Part shown: piece after piece, positions 49,518-57,440 of the stretch
Layout of the letters: each line of letters opens with the position of its first letter
Position numbering within the stretch: position 1 is the stretch's first letter
Translations under genes and position numbers: made by a program
Source of the DNA: Clostridium saccharoperbutylacetonicum N1-4(HMT)
GTDB lineage: Bacteria > Bacillota > Clostridia > Clostridiales > Clostridiaceae
DNA: 64,000 nt
Direction: 5' to 3'
NCBI RefSeq assembly: GCF_000340885.1
Contig: NC_020291.1
Location: 1,301,001-1,365,000, forward strand
The notes under the pieces: model-generated
Told to the model about the DNA's origin: nothing
Database searches by the model: none
What the model saw: the letters and a program-made list of their open reading frames with translations, nothing else

Positions 49518-49992
49518 ATGGACAATAGTAGTTTAGCACATAGTAAATGGAATTGTAAATATCACATAGTTTTTGCGCCGAAGTACAGGAGGCAAATAAT
49601 ATATGGAAAAATAAAAGCGGATATTGGAAGAATTTTAAGGGAACTATGTGAATATAAAAAAAGTAGAAATTATCGAAGTGAATGCATGTAAGGATCATAT
49701 ACATATGCTTGTTAGTATACCACCAAAATTAAGTGTATCACAGTTTATGGGATACTTAAAAGGCAAAAGTTCATTGATGATTTTTGATAGACATGCAAAT
49801 TTGAAGTATAAGTATGGCAACAGACAATTTTGGTGTAAAGGATACTATGTTGATACTGTGGGAAGAAATAAAAAGGTTATAGAAGAATATATAAAAAATC
49901 AAATACAAGAAGATATAGCATATGAACAATTAAGTTTAAAGGAATATATTGACCCGTTTACGGGTGAGCCGGTAAACGGAAACAAAAAATAA
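49518..49992 (+). pseudogene. tnpA: IS200/IS605 family transposase TnpA, frameshifted
   Basis: The frame from ATG 49518 (SLAHSKWNCKYHIVFAPKYR) breaks after a run of seven A (49656-49664 region) and ends at 49691. The +1 frame continues VEIIEVNACKDHIHMLVSIPPK with the HUH motif, then the Tyr-bearing region VIEEYIKNQ to 49992. Removing one A restores a full-length TnpA. It is a recent inactivation, a sequencing error, or is rescued by slippage on the A run. Confidence 0.82.
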
Positions 49993-50137
49993 AGCACCTT
50001 TTAGGTGCCAGTTTGTAAAGGTATGCGGTTGGCAAACCGTTCAATGTGCGAGTAGCACAGCCAGTAACAAAGCCTTACAGGCGCAGAGCAAACCACCCGT
50101 TTTACGGGTGGTCCTGATTCCAACTTTTCCGCTTGTC

Positions 50138-50583
50138 GGGTGAAGAAATATTGTTTATACTGATCAATCTCAAAAGTCTTGTTTAAAACATATAATTGAT
50201 TGTTATGATGAATGTAAAACAAGTATATTAGGAGATTTAATTTAATGTGAAAAATATACCCCAAAATATAGAAACTACCTTAAGTGGGTAGGTTACGAAA
50301 ACAAAAATCTATTTTATACTGAATATAATCAATAGAGCCTAAAAATGTATAAAATACGGTATAGTTGATGGAATAGAAATTGAGAATAGAGTTTGCAAGG
50401 TTAAACAATTAATAGAGAAGCCTAGTGTAGAAGAAGCTTCATCTAATATCACAATTATTGGTAGATACAGAGTAACGCTAAGATATTTGAAATATTTAGA
50501 TAGAACTAAGCCTGATAAAGGTAATAAAATATGGCTGACAGATGCATTATTAGAGCTACTTAAAGATAAAACCATGTATAGAA
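50138..50583 (+). pseudogene. galU: galU remnant, interrupted by dyad-box promoter 3
   Basis: Two blocks match galU at 46791. Block 50146-50232 matches the part encoding DDIVYTNESQRPCLKQLIDC. Block 50347-50583 matches the part from KYGIVDGIEIEDRLCKVKGL to near LLELIKS. The N-terminal half is missing, and about 110 bases containing a complete dyad-box promoter replace the stretch between the blocks. Several stops and indels rule out function. Confidence 0.82.
50244..50320 (+). promoter_or_regulatory. Dyad-box promoter 3 (before MacB-like exporter 2)
   Basis: AATGTGAAAAATA (50244-50256), 19 bases, dyad TACCTTAAGTGGGTA (50276-50290), GGTTAC (50291-50296), 18 bases, TATACT (50315-50320). Similarity to promoter 1 covers the whole ~95 bases. 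It lies inside the galU remnant, and the transcript would read the rest of that remnant as a leader before ATG 50596. Confidence 0.82.
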
Positions 50584-50595
50584 GGAGAATGCTAT

Positions 50596-52575
50596 ATGTG
50601 TTTATTAGAATTAAAAAATATCAATAAATATTATAAATTAAAAGGTAATGAAAAATTTCATGTACTGGAGAATGTTAATTTAGCTTTCAATTACGGAGAA
50701 TTGGTATCAATTATCGGAGAATCTGGAAGTGGAAAATCTACATTAATGAATTTAATTGGAGGATTAGATTCTAATTACTCAGGAGAATTATTTGTAAATA
50801 GAAAAGATATTAAAAAGCTAAGAAAAAAAGAGCTTGATAGATATAGAAAAAATGAAGTGGGATTTATTTTTCAAAGCTTCAATCTAATAGCACATTTATC
50901 TGTTTTAGATAACGTAACTATTGCTATGACTTTGTCAAATGTTAGAAAAAAGGAACGAATAAAACGTGCAAAAGAAATATTGAATGACTTGGGTTTAAAT
51001 AATCATATAAACAAAAAGCCAAATCAGTTATCAGGAGGTCAAAAGCAAAGGGTTGCCATTGCGAGAGCTTTAATAAATGATCCTGAAATAATTGTTGCTG
51101 ATGAACCTACAGGTAGCTTAGATTCAAAAACATCAATGCAAGTTTTAGAAATAATGAAGGGGATTGCTAAGAGAGGCAAACTTGTAATTATGGTTACTCA
51201 CTCTGAAAAAGTAGCATCTTTTTCAAGTAGAATAATTAAAATAGCAGATGGTAAAATCACAGATGATACGAAAGGTTTAAAATTAGGAAATAATATTAAT
51301 GAAGTATCAATTGATAGAGAAAAAGCTAAAGTGAATAAAGAAAGACAAAATCTAAATATTGTATCAGCTATAAAGCTGGCTCTTGTGAATATGAAGGAAA
51401 AGCTAATACGCAATATTTTTGTTTCAATAGGTGCAAGTATCGGAATAATGAGTATTATTTTAATGTTATCTTTAGGCAACGGTGTTAAAGCTTATTTTAA
51501 TAATACTATGAATAGTTATGTAAATCCTCTAGTGATAGAAGTTAATATGCCTAGTCAAGAAGATGAAACAATTGACTTAGATATTACAACAATACAAAAA
51601 CCAGATGTTAATACTTCAAAGTCATTTGAAGAAGAAGATATTAATAATTTATCTAAAATAGAAAATGTATCTTCAGTGGAAAAAGGATTTACTGCAATTT
51701 CTATGGGTGCTAATTCATTAAGTTACAATGGGAAAAGCAGTAATTTAATGAGGATTTCAACCATATCATCAAATATAACAACTTCAAATATTGAACAAGG
51801 AACTTTCCCAAAAGAAGGAGAAATATTAATTAATAAATCTGTAAGTGATAAGCTAGGTGGAGGTGTTATAGGTCAAAAAGTATATTTACATATTTTGATA
51901 AATCAGAAAATTTTAAAGAAAGAATTTATTGTAAGTGGAATTTATGCCTCAGCAGGTGCAGATTTAACTGCTGTAATGAAATCTACTTTTTTGAATTATT
52001 CAGATTTAGAAAAGTTTTATTCAGAAAACAAATATAAATTAAAACCAAATGTAATGTATATTAATACAACTAGTGCTAAATATGCAACTGAAATTAAAGA
52101 AAAGATTAAGGAACTTGGATATTCAGAATCTTCACAAGAATTAATGACATCAATGTTTAATCAAATGATAAGTATTTTAACATACGTATTATCAGGGATT
52201 GCAGCAATATCTTTAGTAGTATCATCAATTATGATAATAGTGGTTATGTATATTAGTGTTGTAGAGAGAACAAAAGAAATAGGAATAATTAAGGCTATTG
52301 GTGCACGGGAAAAGGATATAAGAAGAATTTTTGTTTGTGAAGCATTTTTAATTGGATTTTTTAGTGGAATTGTTGGACTTGTCTTTACATTTTTATTAAT
52401 GAAAGGTATAAATATTGTGTCAAATAAATTGTTTGGAATTAATTTAGTTTTAATAAAGAATTCTTATGGAATCTTTGGAGTTGTAGTAAGCATTGTTATA
52501 AGTACGTTATCTGGATTATTACCGGCAAATAAAGCTGCTAAATTAGATCCAGTAGAGTCATTAAGAAGAGAATAA
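50596..52575 (+). CDS. MacB-like ABC exporter (ATPase fused to FtsX-type permease), copy 2
   Basis: A 659-residue paralogue of 16227, similar along its whole length, including the extracytoplasmic domain. Walker A GESGSGKST, LSGGQKQR, IVADEPTGSLD and ERTKEIGIIKAIGA are intact. GAAGGAG precedes the ATG, right after the galU remnant. Unlike copy 1 it is led by dyad-box promoter 3. No separate adaptor or substrate gene is recognisable. Confidence 0.88.
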   Translation: MCLLELKNINKYYKLKGNEKFHVLENVNLAFNYGELVSIIGESGSGKSTLMNLIGGLDSNYSGELFVNRKDIKKLRKKELDRYRKNEVGFIFQSFNLIAHLSVLDNVTIAMTLSNVRKKERIKRAKEILNDLGLNNHINKKPNQLSGGQKQRVAIARALINDPEIIVADEPTGSLDSKTSMQVLEIMKGIAKRGKLVIMVTHSEKVASFSSRIIKIADGKITDDTKGLKLGNNINEVSIDREKAKVNKERQNLNIVSAIKLALVNMKEKLIRNIFVSIGASIGIMSIILMLSLGNGVKAYFNNTMNSYVNPLVIEVNMPSQEDETIDLDITTIQKPDVNTSKSFEEEDINNLSKIENVSSVEKGFTAISMGANSLSYNGKSSNLMRISTISSNITTSNIEQGTFPKEGEILINKSVSDKLGGGVIGQKVYLHILINQKILKKEFIVSGIYASAGADLTAVMKSTFLNYSDLEKFYSENKYKLKPNVMYINTTSAKYATEIKEKIKELGYSESSQELMTSMFNQMISILTYVLSGIAAISLVVSSIMIIVVMYISVVERTKEIGIIKAIGAREKDIRRIFVCEAFLIGFFSGIVGLVFTFLLMKGINIVSNKLFGINLVLIKNSYGIFGVVVSIVISTLSGLLPANKAAKLDPVESLRRE

Positions 52576-52647
52576 TAAAAAAAATCGGTATCTCTATATC
52601 AATGTCATTAAGTTAGCATTGGGTCAATAGACTTAGGTCTAAATCAA

Positions 52648-52689
52648 AAGTGGGAGAACTCTTTAATAAAGTAGTTCTTCCACTTTTTT
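52648..52689 (+). terminator. Rho-independent terminator after exporter 2
   Basis: AAGTGGGAGAACT pairs with AGTTCTTCCACTT (one mismatch), followed by TTTT. Confidence 0.83.
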
Positions 52690-52758
52690 CTTGTTCATGC
52701 GCATGACAAAAAAACAGATTGCTATCTGTCAAAAAAAACAATATAAAATTAGCGTTAT

Positions 52759-54053
52759 TTATGCTACTTTATATAAGAAGCTAATAAATGTCTTAGTAAT
52801 CATATTCCTTTGTCTATGGCGGTCAGGCCTTATTGGAATTATATTTTTGATAATTATTGCTTCTAAATTAGGTGATGTTGTTTTCTCATAATAGAACTTT
52901 CTGCACATGTGAGTGGCTACGGAAAAATTAGCTTTATATGTGTATTTCCTTTGCTTTTTCTTTATGACTACGTGTGAGGTAATCATTTGAGTGAAGTTAT
53001 ACATTGTTAGATGTGCATAAATTTCTTGCTAGATTCACATTACCTTTTTTGAATGAAAATTCAATAGTCCTATGGTGTACTTTAGATCTCTAAATGATGT
53101 CTCAATTCCCTATCTAGCTGCATAAAGTTTCTTTAATTCTTCTGGAGGGTACTCATCCGCATCCAGGTTTGTTAATAAAGTTTCATAGACGCCATTTGAT
53201 ATTTGAAATCTAACCATTCTAAAATTTAAATCATAAAACTTTACTGGCTCAGCTTTCTTATTTTTTAATGGAAGATAATCAAATGTTGAGCTTGCAGGAA
53301 TAAATTTATAGTTATTCTTATCCTTGAATAATTCTTTTGTTTCATTCGTCTGCTTCCTTGTAAGTTTCAATCGGATATTAACATCAAAGCAGTTATAATC
53401 AGGTAATACGAAACTGCTTTTTATGCCCATAGCTCCATCTCTTATTCGTATGAGAAATTTCCAGCCCTTTTCCTGAATGTGTGCCATATTGTTATAGGAC
53501 TCATATCCTCTATCAGCAATAACAAGTGCTTTTAGAATTGGTGAACGATCTACCATATCAATAAAAGCCTTATATTCATTGTTTTTTCTCTTTTTCTGTA
53601 TTATCGCATCTGAGTAAATATTTTGTTTTAAGTCATATAGAGCATTCAAATGAAGTAGATTATAAGACTTATGACCATTAGAACCTGGCATGTATGATTC
53701 TTTATCATCTGGATTAGTAGCTATATGTATGTGAGAACCATCAACATCCAAAATTCTTAGTTCATTTTCATTAGTTTCTAAAGATATATCTGTTGAAAAA
53801 GCTTTGAAGATTGTTTCAAAGGCCTTAGGTTTAATTTTATTCCTCTGTTGTATAAATGCATATGAGGTCACTGTATCTGCTGAATAATTGAACATATCCA
53901 ACAATTCATTTGAAAGGGTTCCTCCGCCCATCCCAATAATTCCTGTTAGCATTTGTTTAAGCGAAAGCTTACGATTGCGTGTAAAATCAGTTTTAGAGTT
54001 AACACAATAATCTGATGGATTTTCAGCAACATTTTCAATTTTAGATAGTAATA
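52759..54053 (-). pseudogene. IS4-type DDE transposase, dead copy
   Basis: Read on the minus strand, a single frame covers the transposase: KIENVAENPSDYC, ILDVDGSHIHIATN (first Asp), ALVIADRGYESYN (second Asp), YPPEELKKLYAAR then GIETSFRDLK (Glu). It contains TAG where Trp of WGIETSFRDLK is expected (just below 53110), then TGA and TAG about 25 codons later. The C-terminal 81 codons to 52759 are intact. There is no frameshift, only three nonsense codons. A possible outer end lies near 52600; no matching inverted repeat was found beyond 54053. Confidence 0.85.
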
Positions 54054-54143
54054 GTTTCTATACGTTTATTATATGCTGTATTAATTTTTTAAAAATAGAA
54101 AAAATATAAATTTCATAATTTATAAGTGTTACATAATATTACT

Positions 54144-54221
54144 AATGTAGAAAATAAATTCTGAAATGAAGAAAGTTACCCATATTGGGTAGGTTACAAA
54201 AAAAACATTACATTTTATACT
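54144..54221 (+). promoter_or_regulatory. Dyad-box promoter 4 (before secreted-protein genes)
   Basis: AATGTAGAAAATA (54144-54156), 20 bases, dyad TACCCATATTGGGTA (54177-54191), GGTTAC (54192-54197), 18 bases, TATACT (54216-54221). It leads into the gene at 54270 with a leader of about 40 bases. Confidence 0.82.
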
Positions 54222-54269
54222 AATATTATATTATCTACTCATTATAAATTGAAAGGGGATAGAATAAAA

Positions 54270-54899
54270 ATGAAAATGAAAAAATTATTATCAATTGGAG
54301 CATTTGCATTAGTATTAGCTTGTTCTACATCAATTGGAGCATCGGCAGCCACTATACCTAGTAATGCTGATATAATAAAAATAATTTTAAATCAATATAA
54401 AAATGGTACAAATCCAGTGGGTGTATTATCAGAAGTTAACAAAGATACTAAAATTGGTACTATTTTAACTCCAACTGTTACTGAGGAAATTGATTCGCAA
54501 CTTTCAAATCATCCATCTGTAGACAAACTTTTAACAAAAGTTGAGAATAATCAAGACAATAGTATAGCAACTGTTTTAGAAAAAGTTACCGCAGATGAGG
54601 CAACCTTTTCTAAATTTCAAGCTAAATTTATAGAAATTGCAGAAAAAGTAAAAGCTATGGATACAAAGATGGGAATTGAAAGAATATTAGCAGAACAAAA
54701 AATTAGTGATATTGTTACAGCGTATGATGCTACTTTAAATGTTACTTTTGGTAAGAATAGTGAAGGAAAGACAACTGCTTCTATCGAAAAAAATGGACAT
54801 GTTCTAGTTCAACTTAACTCTGATAATCTTCAAACAATCATTGATAGAGTTAGAAATTTAACTTGGACAGAGGTTAGTATTGCAAAAGCCTTATTATAA
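54270..54899 (+). CDS. Secreted protein of unknown function
   Basis: A 209-residue product with a clear signal peptide (KKLLSIGAFALVLACSTSIG, cleavage after ASA near residue 27). The mature part is alpha-helical looking, without cysteine, and ends in an amphipathic segment; no known motif is recognised. ATG 54270 is 11 bases after AAAGGGG. It is the first gene after dyad-box promoter 4. It could be a matrix or wall-associated protein, but this is inference from context only. Confidence 0.75.
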   Translation: MKMKKLLSIGAFALVLACSTSIGASAATIPSNADIIKIILNQYKNGTNPVGVLSEVNKDTKIGTILTPTVTEEIDSQLSNHPSVDKLLTKVENNQDNSIATVLEKVTADEATFSKFQAKFIEIAEKVKAMDTKMGIERILAEQKISDIVTAYDATLNVTFGKNSEGKTTASIEKNGHVLVQLNSDNLQTIIDRVRNLTWTEVSIAKALL

Positions 54900-54961
54900 A
54901 CTAACTTAAATTAATCGTTATAGGAGTTTTTATAAACGTAAGGAGGAATTGATATATTAGC

Positions 54962-56254
54962 ATGAATAAAACAAAAAAGAGCATCAGTCTTATTATTGAA
55001 ATATTATTAATGTTTAGTATAATACTTGCAGTATTATCTATGTTTGTTAAAGTGATTGTTTTAAATGAAAATACTTATACAGATATACTTAATAAAAATA
55101 ATACTTATGAGCAAGTTAAAGAATCAATATATAATAAAATAGATGCATTATTAAGTGCTAAAAATATTAATTATGACATTAAGGAATCAATAATAACAGA
55201 AGAAGATGTAAAAAAAGAAGCTGACAATGTGATTTCTGGCTTTATTCAATATCTAAAAACTGGAGAGAATAATATTAAGCCTATAGATGTAGAGATATAT
55301 AAGCAAAGAGTTAAAGATATTATAGGTAATATTATAAAACCAACTAAAAATGATTTATCTTTTAACAGCAACGTACAAACTGAAAATACAGTATGTATGG
55401 TTAATGAACTGGAATTTAATAATATGATGGTTTCTAAAGAAAAATCAAAAGTCGGACAATCCTATTTTGAAGTACAAAAGCTAGATACCAGAAGTGAAGC
55501 AGAAGCTAAAGTAAGAGCAATATTAAAGCAAAAAGGACTAACGGAAGAACAAGCAATTCAAAAAGCAATCAAAAAGGGAATAACAGAAGAACAAGCTTTG
55601 AAGATATTGGCTGATTATGGTATAACAATTGATGATGAATCAGACTCAGAAGGAAATCAATCTACATCAGAACAGCCTAATAATAGTAATGACTCACTTA
55701 TGCAAGGTATTGATAAAAACACTACTGTAAATTCTGATAAAGAAGTATCATCAAATAGTCAAAGAGAAAATACTATAAACCAGACACCAGCTGACAAAAG
55801 TACTAAAAATAAGTTAGATGGAGTATTAAATAAATTGCTAGATGAGGCAGGAAGTAGTATTGAAAAAATAAACTTAGATAAAATATTGGAATCTAATAAA
55901 CTTCAAAAATTAGCCAAAATAACATCAATTATTTATAAAATGTTTTGGATGTTTATGATGTTGCCGATTATCCTTATGGCAATATTAATAAAGATAAATA
56001 GCAAAGATTTAAATTCTAGCTTAAAATACATACGAAATGCATTTTTATTAGCAGGATTAATTTTATTTGCAATATTCTTTGGTGCTTATGTTTTTAAAGT
56101 CTATGAGAAATTTAATATTAATATAGTTTATTTGAAAGATATAATTTCTTATACAATAAAGCATTTTTTAATAGTTTTATCAACATGTGGAGTTATAACA
56201 TTTGTTGTAGGATTATTTCTTCTTATACCTACAATTAAAAAAACAAGTAAGTGA
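54962..56254 (+). CDS. Membrane protein of unknown function
   Basis: A 430-residue protein with one N-terminal helix (about 9-33), a long extracytoplasmic region and three C-terminal helices (about 322-345, 358-380, 402-425). The extracytoplasmic part has a helical repeat-like stretch (LTEEQAIQKAIKKGITEEQ, about 195-225) and an Asn/Ser-rich linker (about 230-275). A ribosome site AAGGAGG lies before the ATG. It follows the secreted-protein gene by 62 bases and is probably co-transcribed from promoter 4. No family recognised. Confidence 0.72.
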   Translation: MNKTKKSISLIIEILLMFSIILAVLSMFVKVIVLNENTYTDILNKNNTYEQVKESIYNKIDALLSAKNINYDIKESIITEEDVKKEADNVISGFIQYLKTGENNIKPIDVEIYKQRVKDIIGNIIKPTKNDLSFNSNVQTENTVCMVNELEFNNMMVSKEKSKVGQSYFEVQKLDTRSEAEAKVRAILKQKGLTEEQAIQKAIKKGITEEQALKILADYGITIDDESDSEGNQSTSEQPNNSNDSLMQGIDKNTTVNSDKEVSSNSQRENTINQTPADKSTKNKLDGVLNKLLDEAGSSIEKINLDKILESNKLQKLAKITSIIYKMFWMFMMLPIILMAILIKINSKDLNSSLKYIRNAFLLAGLILFAIFFGAYVFKVYEKFNINIVYLKDIISYTIKHFLIVLSTCGVITFVVGLFLLIPTIKKTSK

Positions 56255-56368
56255 AATTAGAGAAAAATACGAAACATTACTTGTTTATAAATTAATTTCA
56301 AGAGATTAAGAGCGTATAAATAACATAATGATCTAAATGGGAAGAGTATTAAGGAGGGGAATATAATA

Positions 56369-57283
56369 ATGAAAAATTTTAAATTAAAAAAGTTAGTTGC
56401 AGTTGCACTTGTAGCTATGACAATAGCAACTGTTGCTCCAGTTGGAGCATCAGCAGCATGGAAACAAGATTCTAATGGTTGGTGGAATACAGAAGGAAAT
56501 TCATATTCTAAAGGTTGGAGAGCTATAAATGGTACTTGGTATTATTTTGGTTCAGATGGATACATGAAAACAGGTTGGATAAATGATGGCTGTAAATGGT
56601 ACTTTACAGAAACATCAGGAGCAATGAAAACTGGTGTAGTGGAAGTTGATGGGAAAGCATATTATCTTGCACCAAGTGGAGAAATGCAAACTGGGGATGT
56701 AACACTTAATGAAGTGACTTATACTTTTGCAGCAAGTGGAGAGGCTATAGGAGATAAAATACCAACTCAAACTATAACATCTACATCTACTAAAACTGTA
56801 GTAACACCAAGTAAAACAACAGAAACTACTGAAAATTCATCAAGTAATAGCGATAAATCATCAAGTAATAGCAATAAATCATCAAATAGTGATTCTGATT
56901 CAGTAGAAAAAGATGTAAAACTTTCTCAAACAGTTATAGATGCTCGATATAAGTCAGATACAAAAATTACTATGTCTGTAGCACAAAATGCTGATGGGAC
57001 AACAACTATAAAACCTACACTTAGATTTACACCAGGAACATATACTGAATCAATAACTACGCATAAAAAAACATATTCAGTTAACAAAGATTTATATGTT
57101 ACGTTTAATGGAAAAGATGCATATATATCAGGAAATTATATAGATGGATATAAAATTGATGCAGGTGTTACAGGAGAAGTAGAAATAACTGCAAGTATTT
57201 CTATATATGATAGTACTAATGGTAAATTATATTATGTAACTGCAGCACCAGAAACAGTTACAATTCCTGCTAATTACGTTTAA
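56369..57283 (+). CDS. Secreted choline-binding-repeat cell-surface protein
   Basis: A 304-residue protein. A signal peptide ending ASAA (about 30) is followed by about four choline/cell-wall-binding repeats (about 31-128; GWWNTEGNSYSKGWRAINGT, WYYFGSDGYMKTGW and so on), a Ser/Thr/Asn-rich linker (about 130-182) and a C-terminal beta-rich domain (about 185-304) with no recognised motif. The repeats would anchor it to choline-containing wall or other surface polymers. AAGGAGGGG precedes the ATG. Confidence 0.82.
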   Translation: MKNFKLKKLVAVALVAMTIATVAPVGASAAWKQDSNGWWNTEGNSYSKGWRAINGTWYYFGSDGYMKTGWINDGCKWYFTETSGAMKTGVVEVDGKAYYLAPSGEMQTGDVTLNEVTYTFAASGEAIGDKIPTQTITSTSTKTVVTPSKTTETTENSSSNSDKSSSNSNKSSNSDSDSVEKDVKLSQTVIDARYKSDTKITMSVAQNADGTTTIKPTLRFTPGTYTESITTHKKTYSVNKDLYVTFNGKDAYISGNYIDGYKIDAGVTGEVEITASISIYDSTNGKLYYVTAAPETVTIPANYV

Positions 57284-57402
57284 GGTAACACCCTATAAAT
57301 AAACTGCGAAAATTAGATAGAAATAAATAAGTATTAAATTTTTAATTTACTATATTAAAAATTTGTAGAATAGTACTATAATTAGATATATTATTTAAGC
57401 AA

Positions 57403-57440
57403 AGCAGTAAGAATATTTTAGATTCTTACTGCTTTTTATT
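57403..57440 (+). terminator. Rho-independent terminator used as group IIC intron target
   Basis: AGCAGTAAGAAT pairs perfectly (12 bp) with ATTCTTACTGCT, followed by TTTTATT. The intron begins at the next base, as expected for group IIC introns, which insert just after terminator stems. Confidence 0.88.

Larger units (their letters stand above)
49391..50116 (+). mobile_element. IS200/IS605-type insertion sequence (tnpA only)
   Basis: Both ends carry subterminal hairpins like those recognised by Y1 transposases: left ACCACCTGC-tat-GCGGGTGGT (49396-49416), right ACCACCCGT-ttt-ACGGGTGGT (50092-50112). One transposase frame lies between, and no TnpB is present. The exact cleavage points are not determined. 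The right end abuts galU-like remnant DNA. Confidence 0.82.

Noticed and set aside
49656..49664. Programmed -1 frameshifting in tnpA at the A run
   Set aside because: The -1 frame reaches TAG at once; the full-length enzyme needs +1 or loss of one A.
52691..52891. Plus-strand ORF of 66 codons after exporter 2
   Set aside because: It overlaps the minus-strand transposase C-terminus and has no supporting signal; it is a shadow frame.
23435..54191. The four TACC…GGGTA dyads as a CRISPR or other array
   Set aside because: They are single copies 4-23 kb apart, each in the same promoter position, with no spacers.
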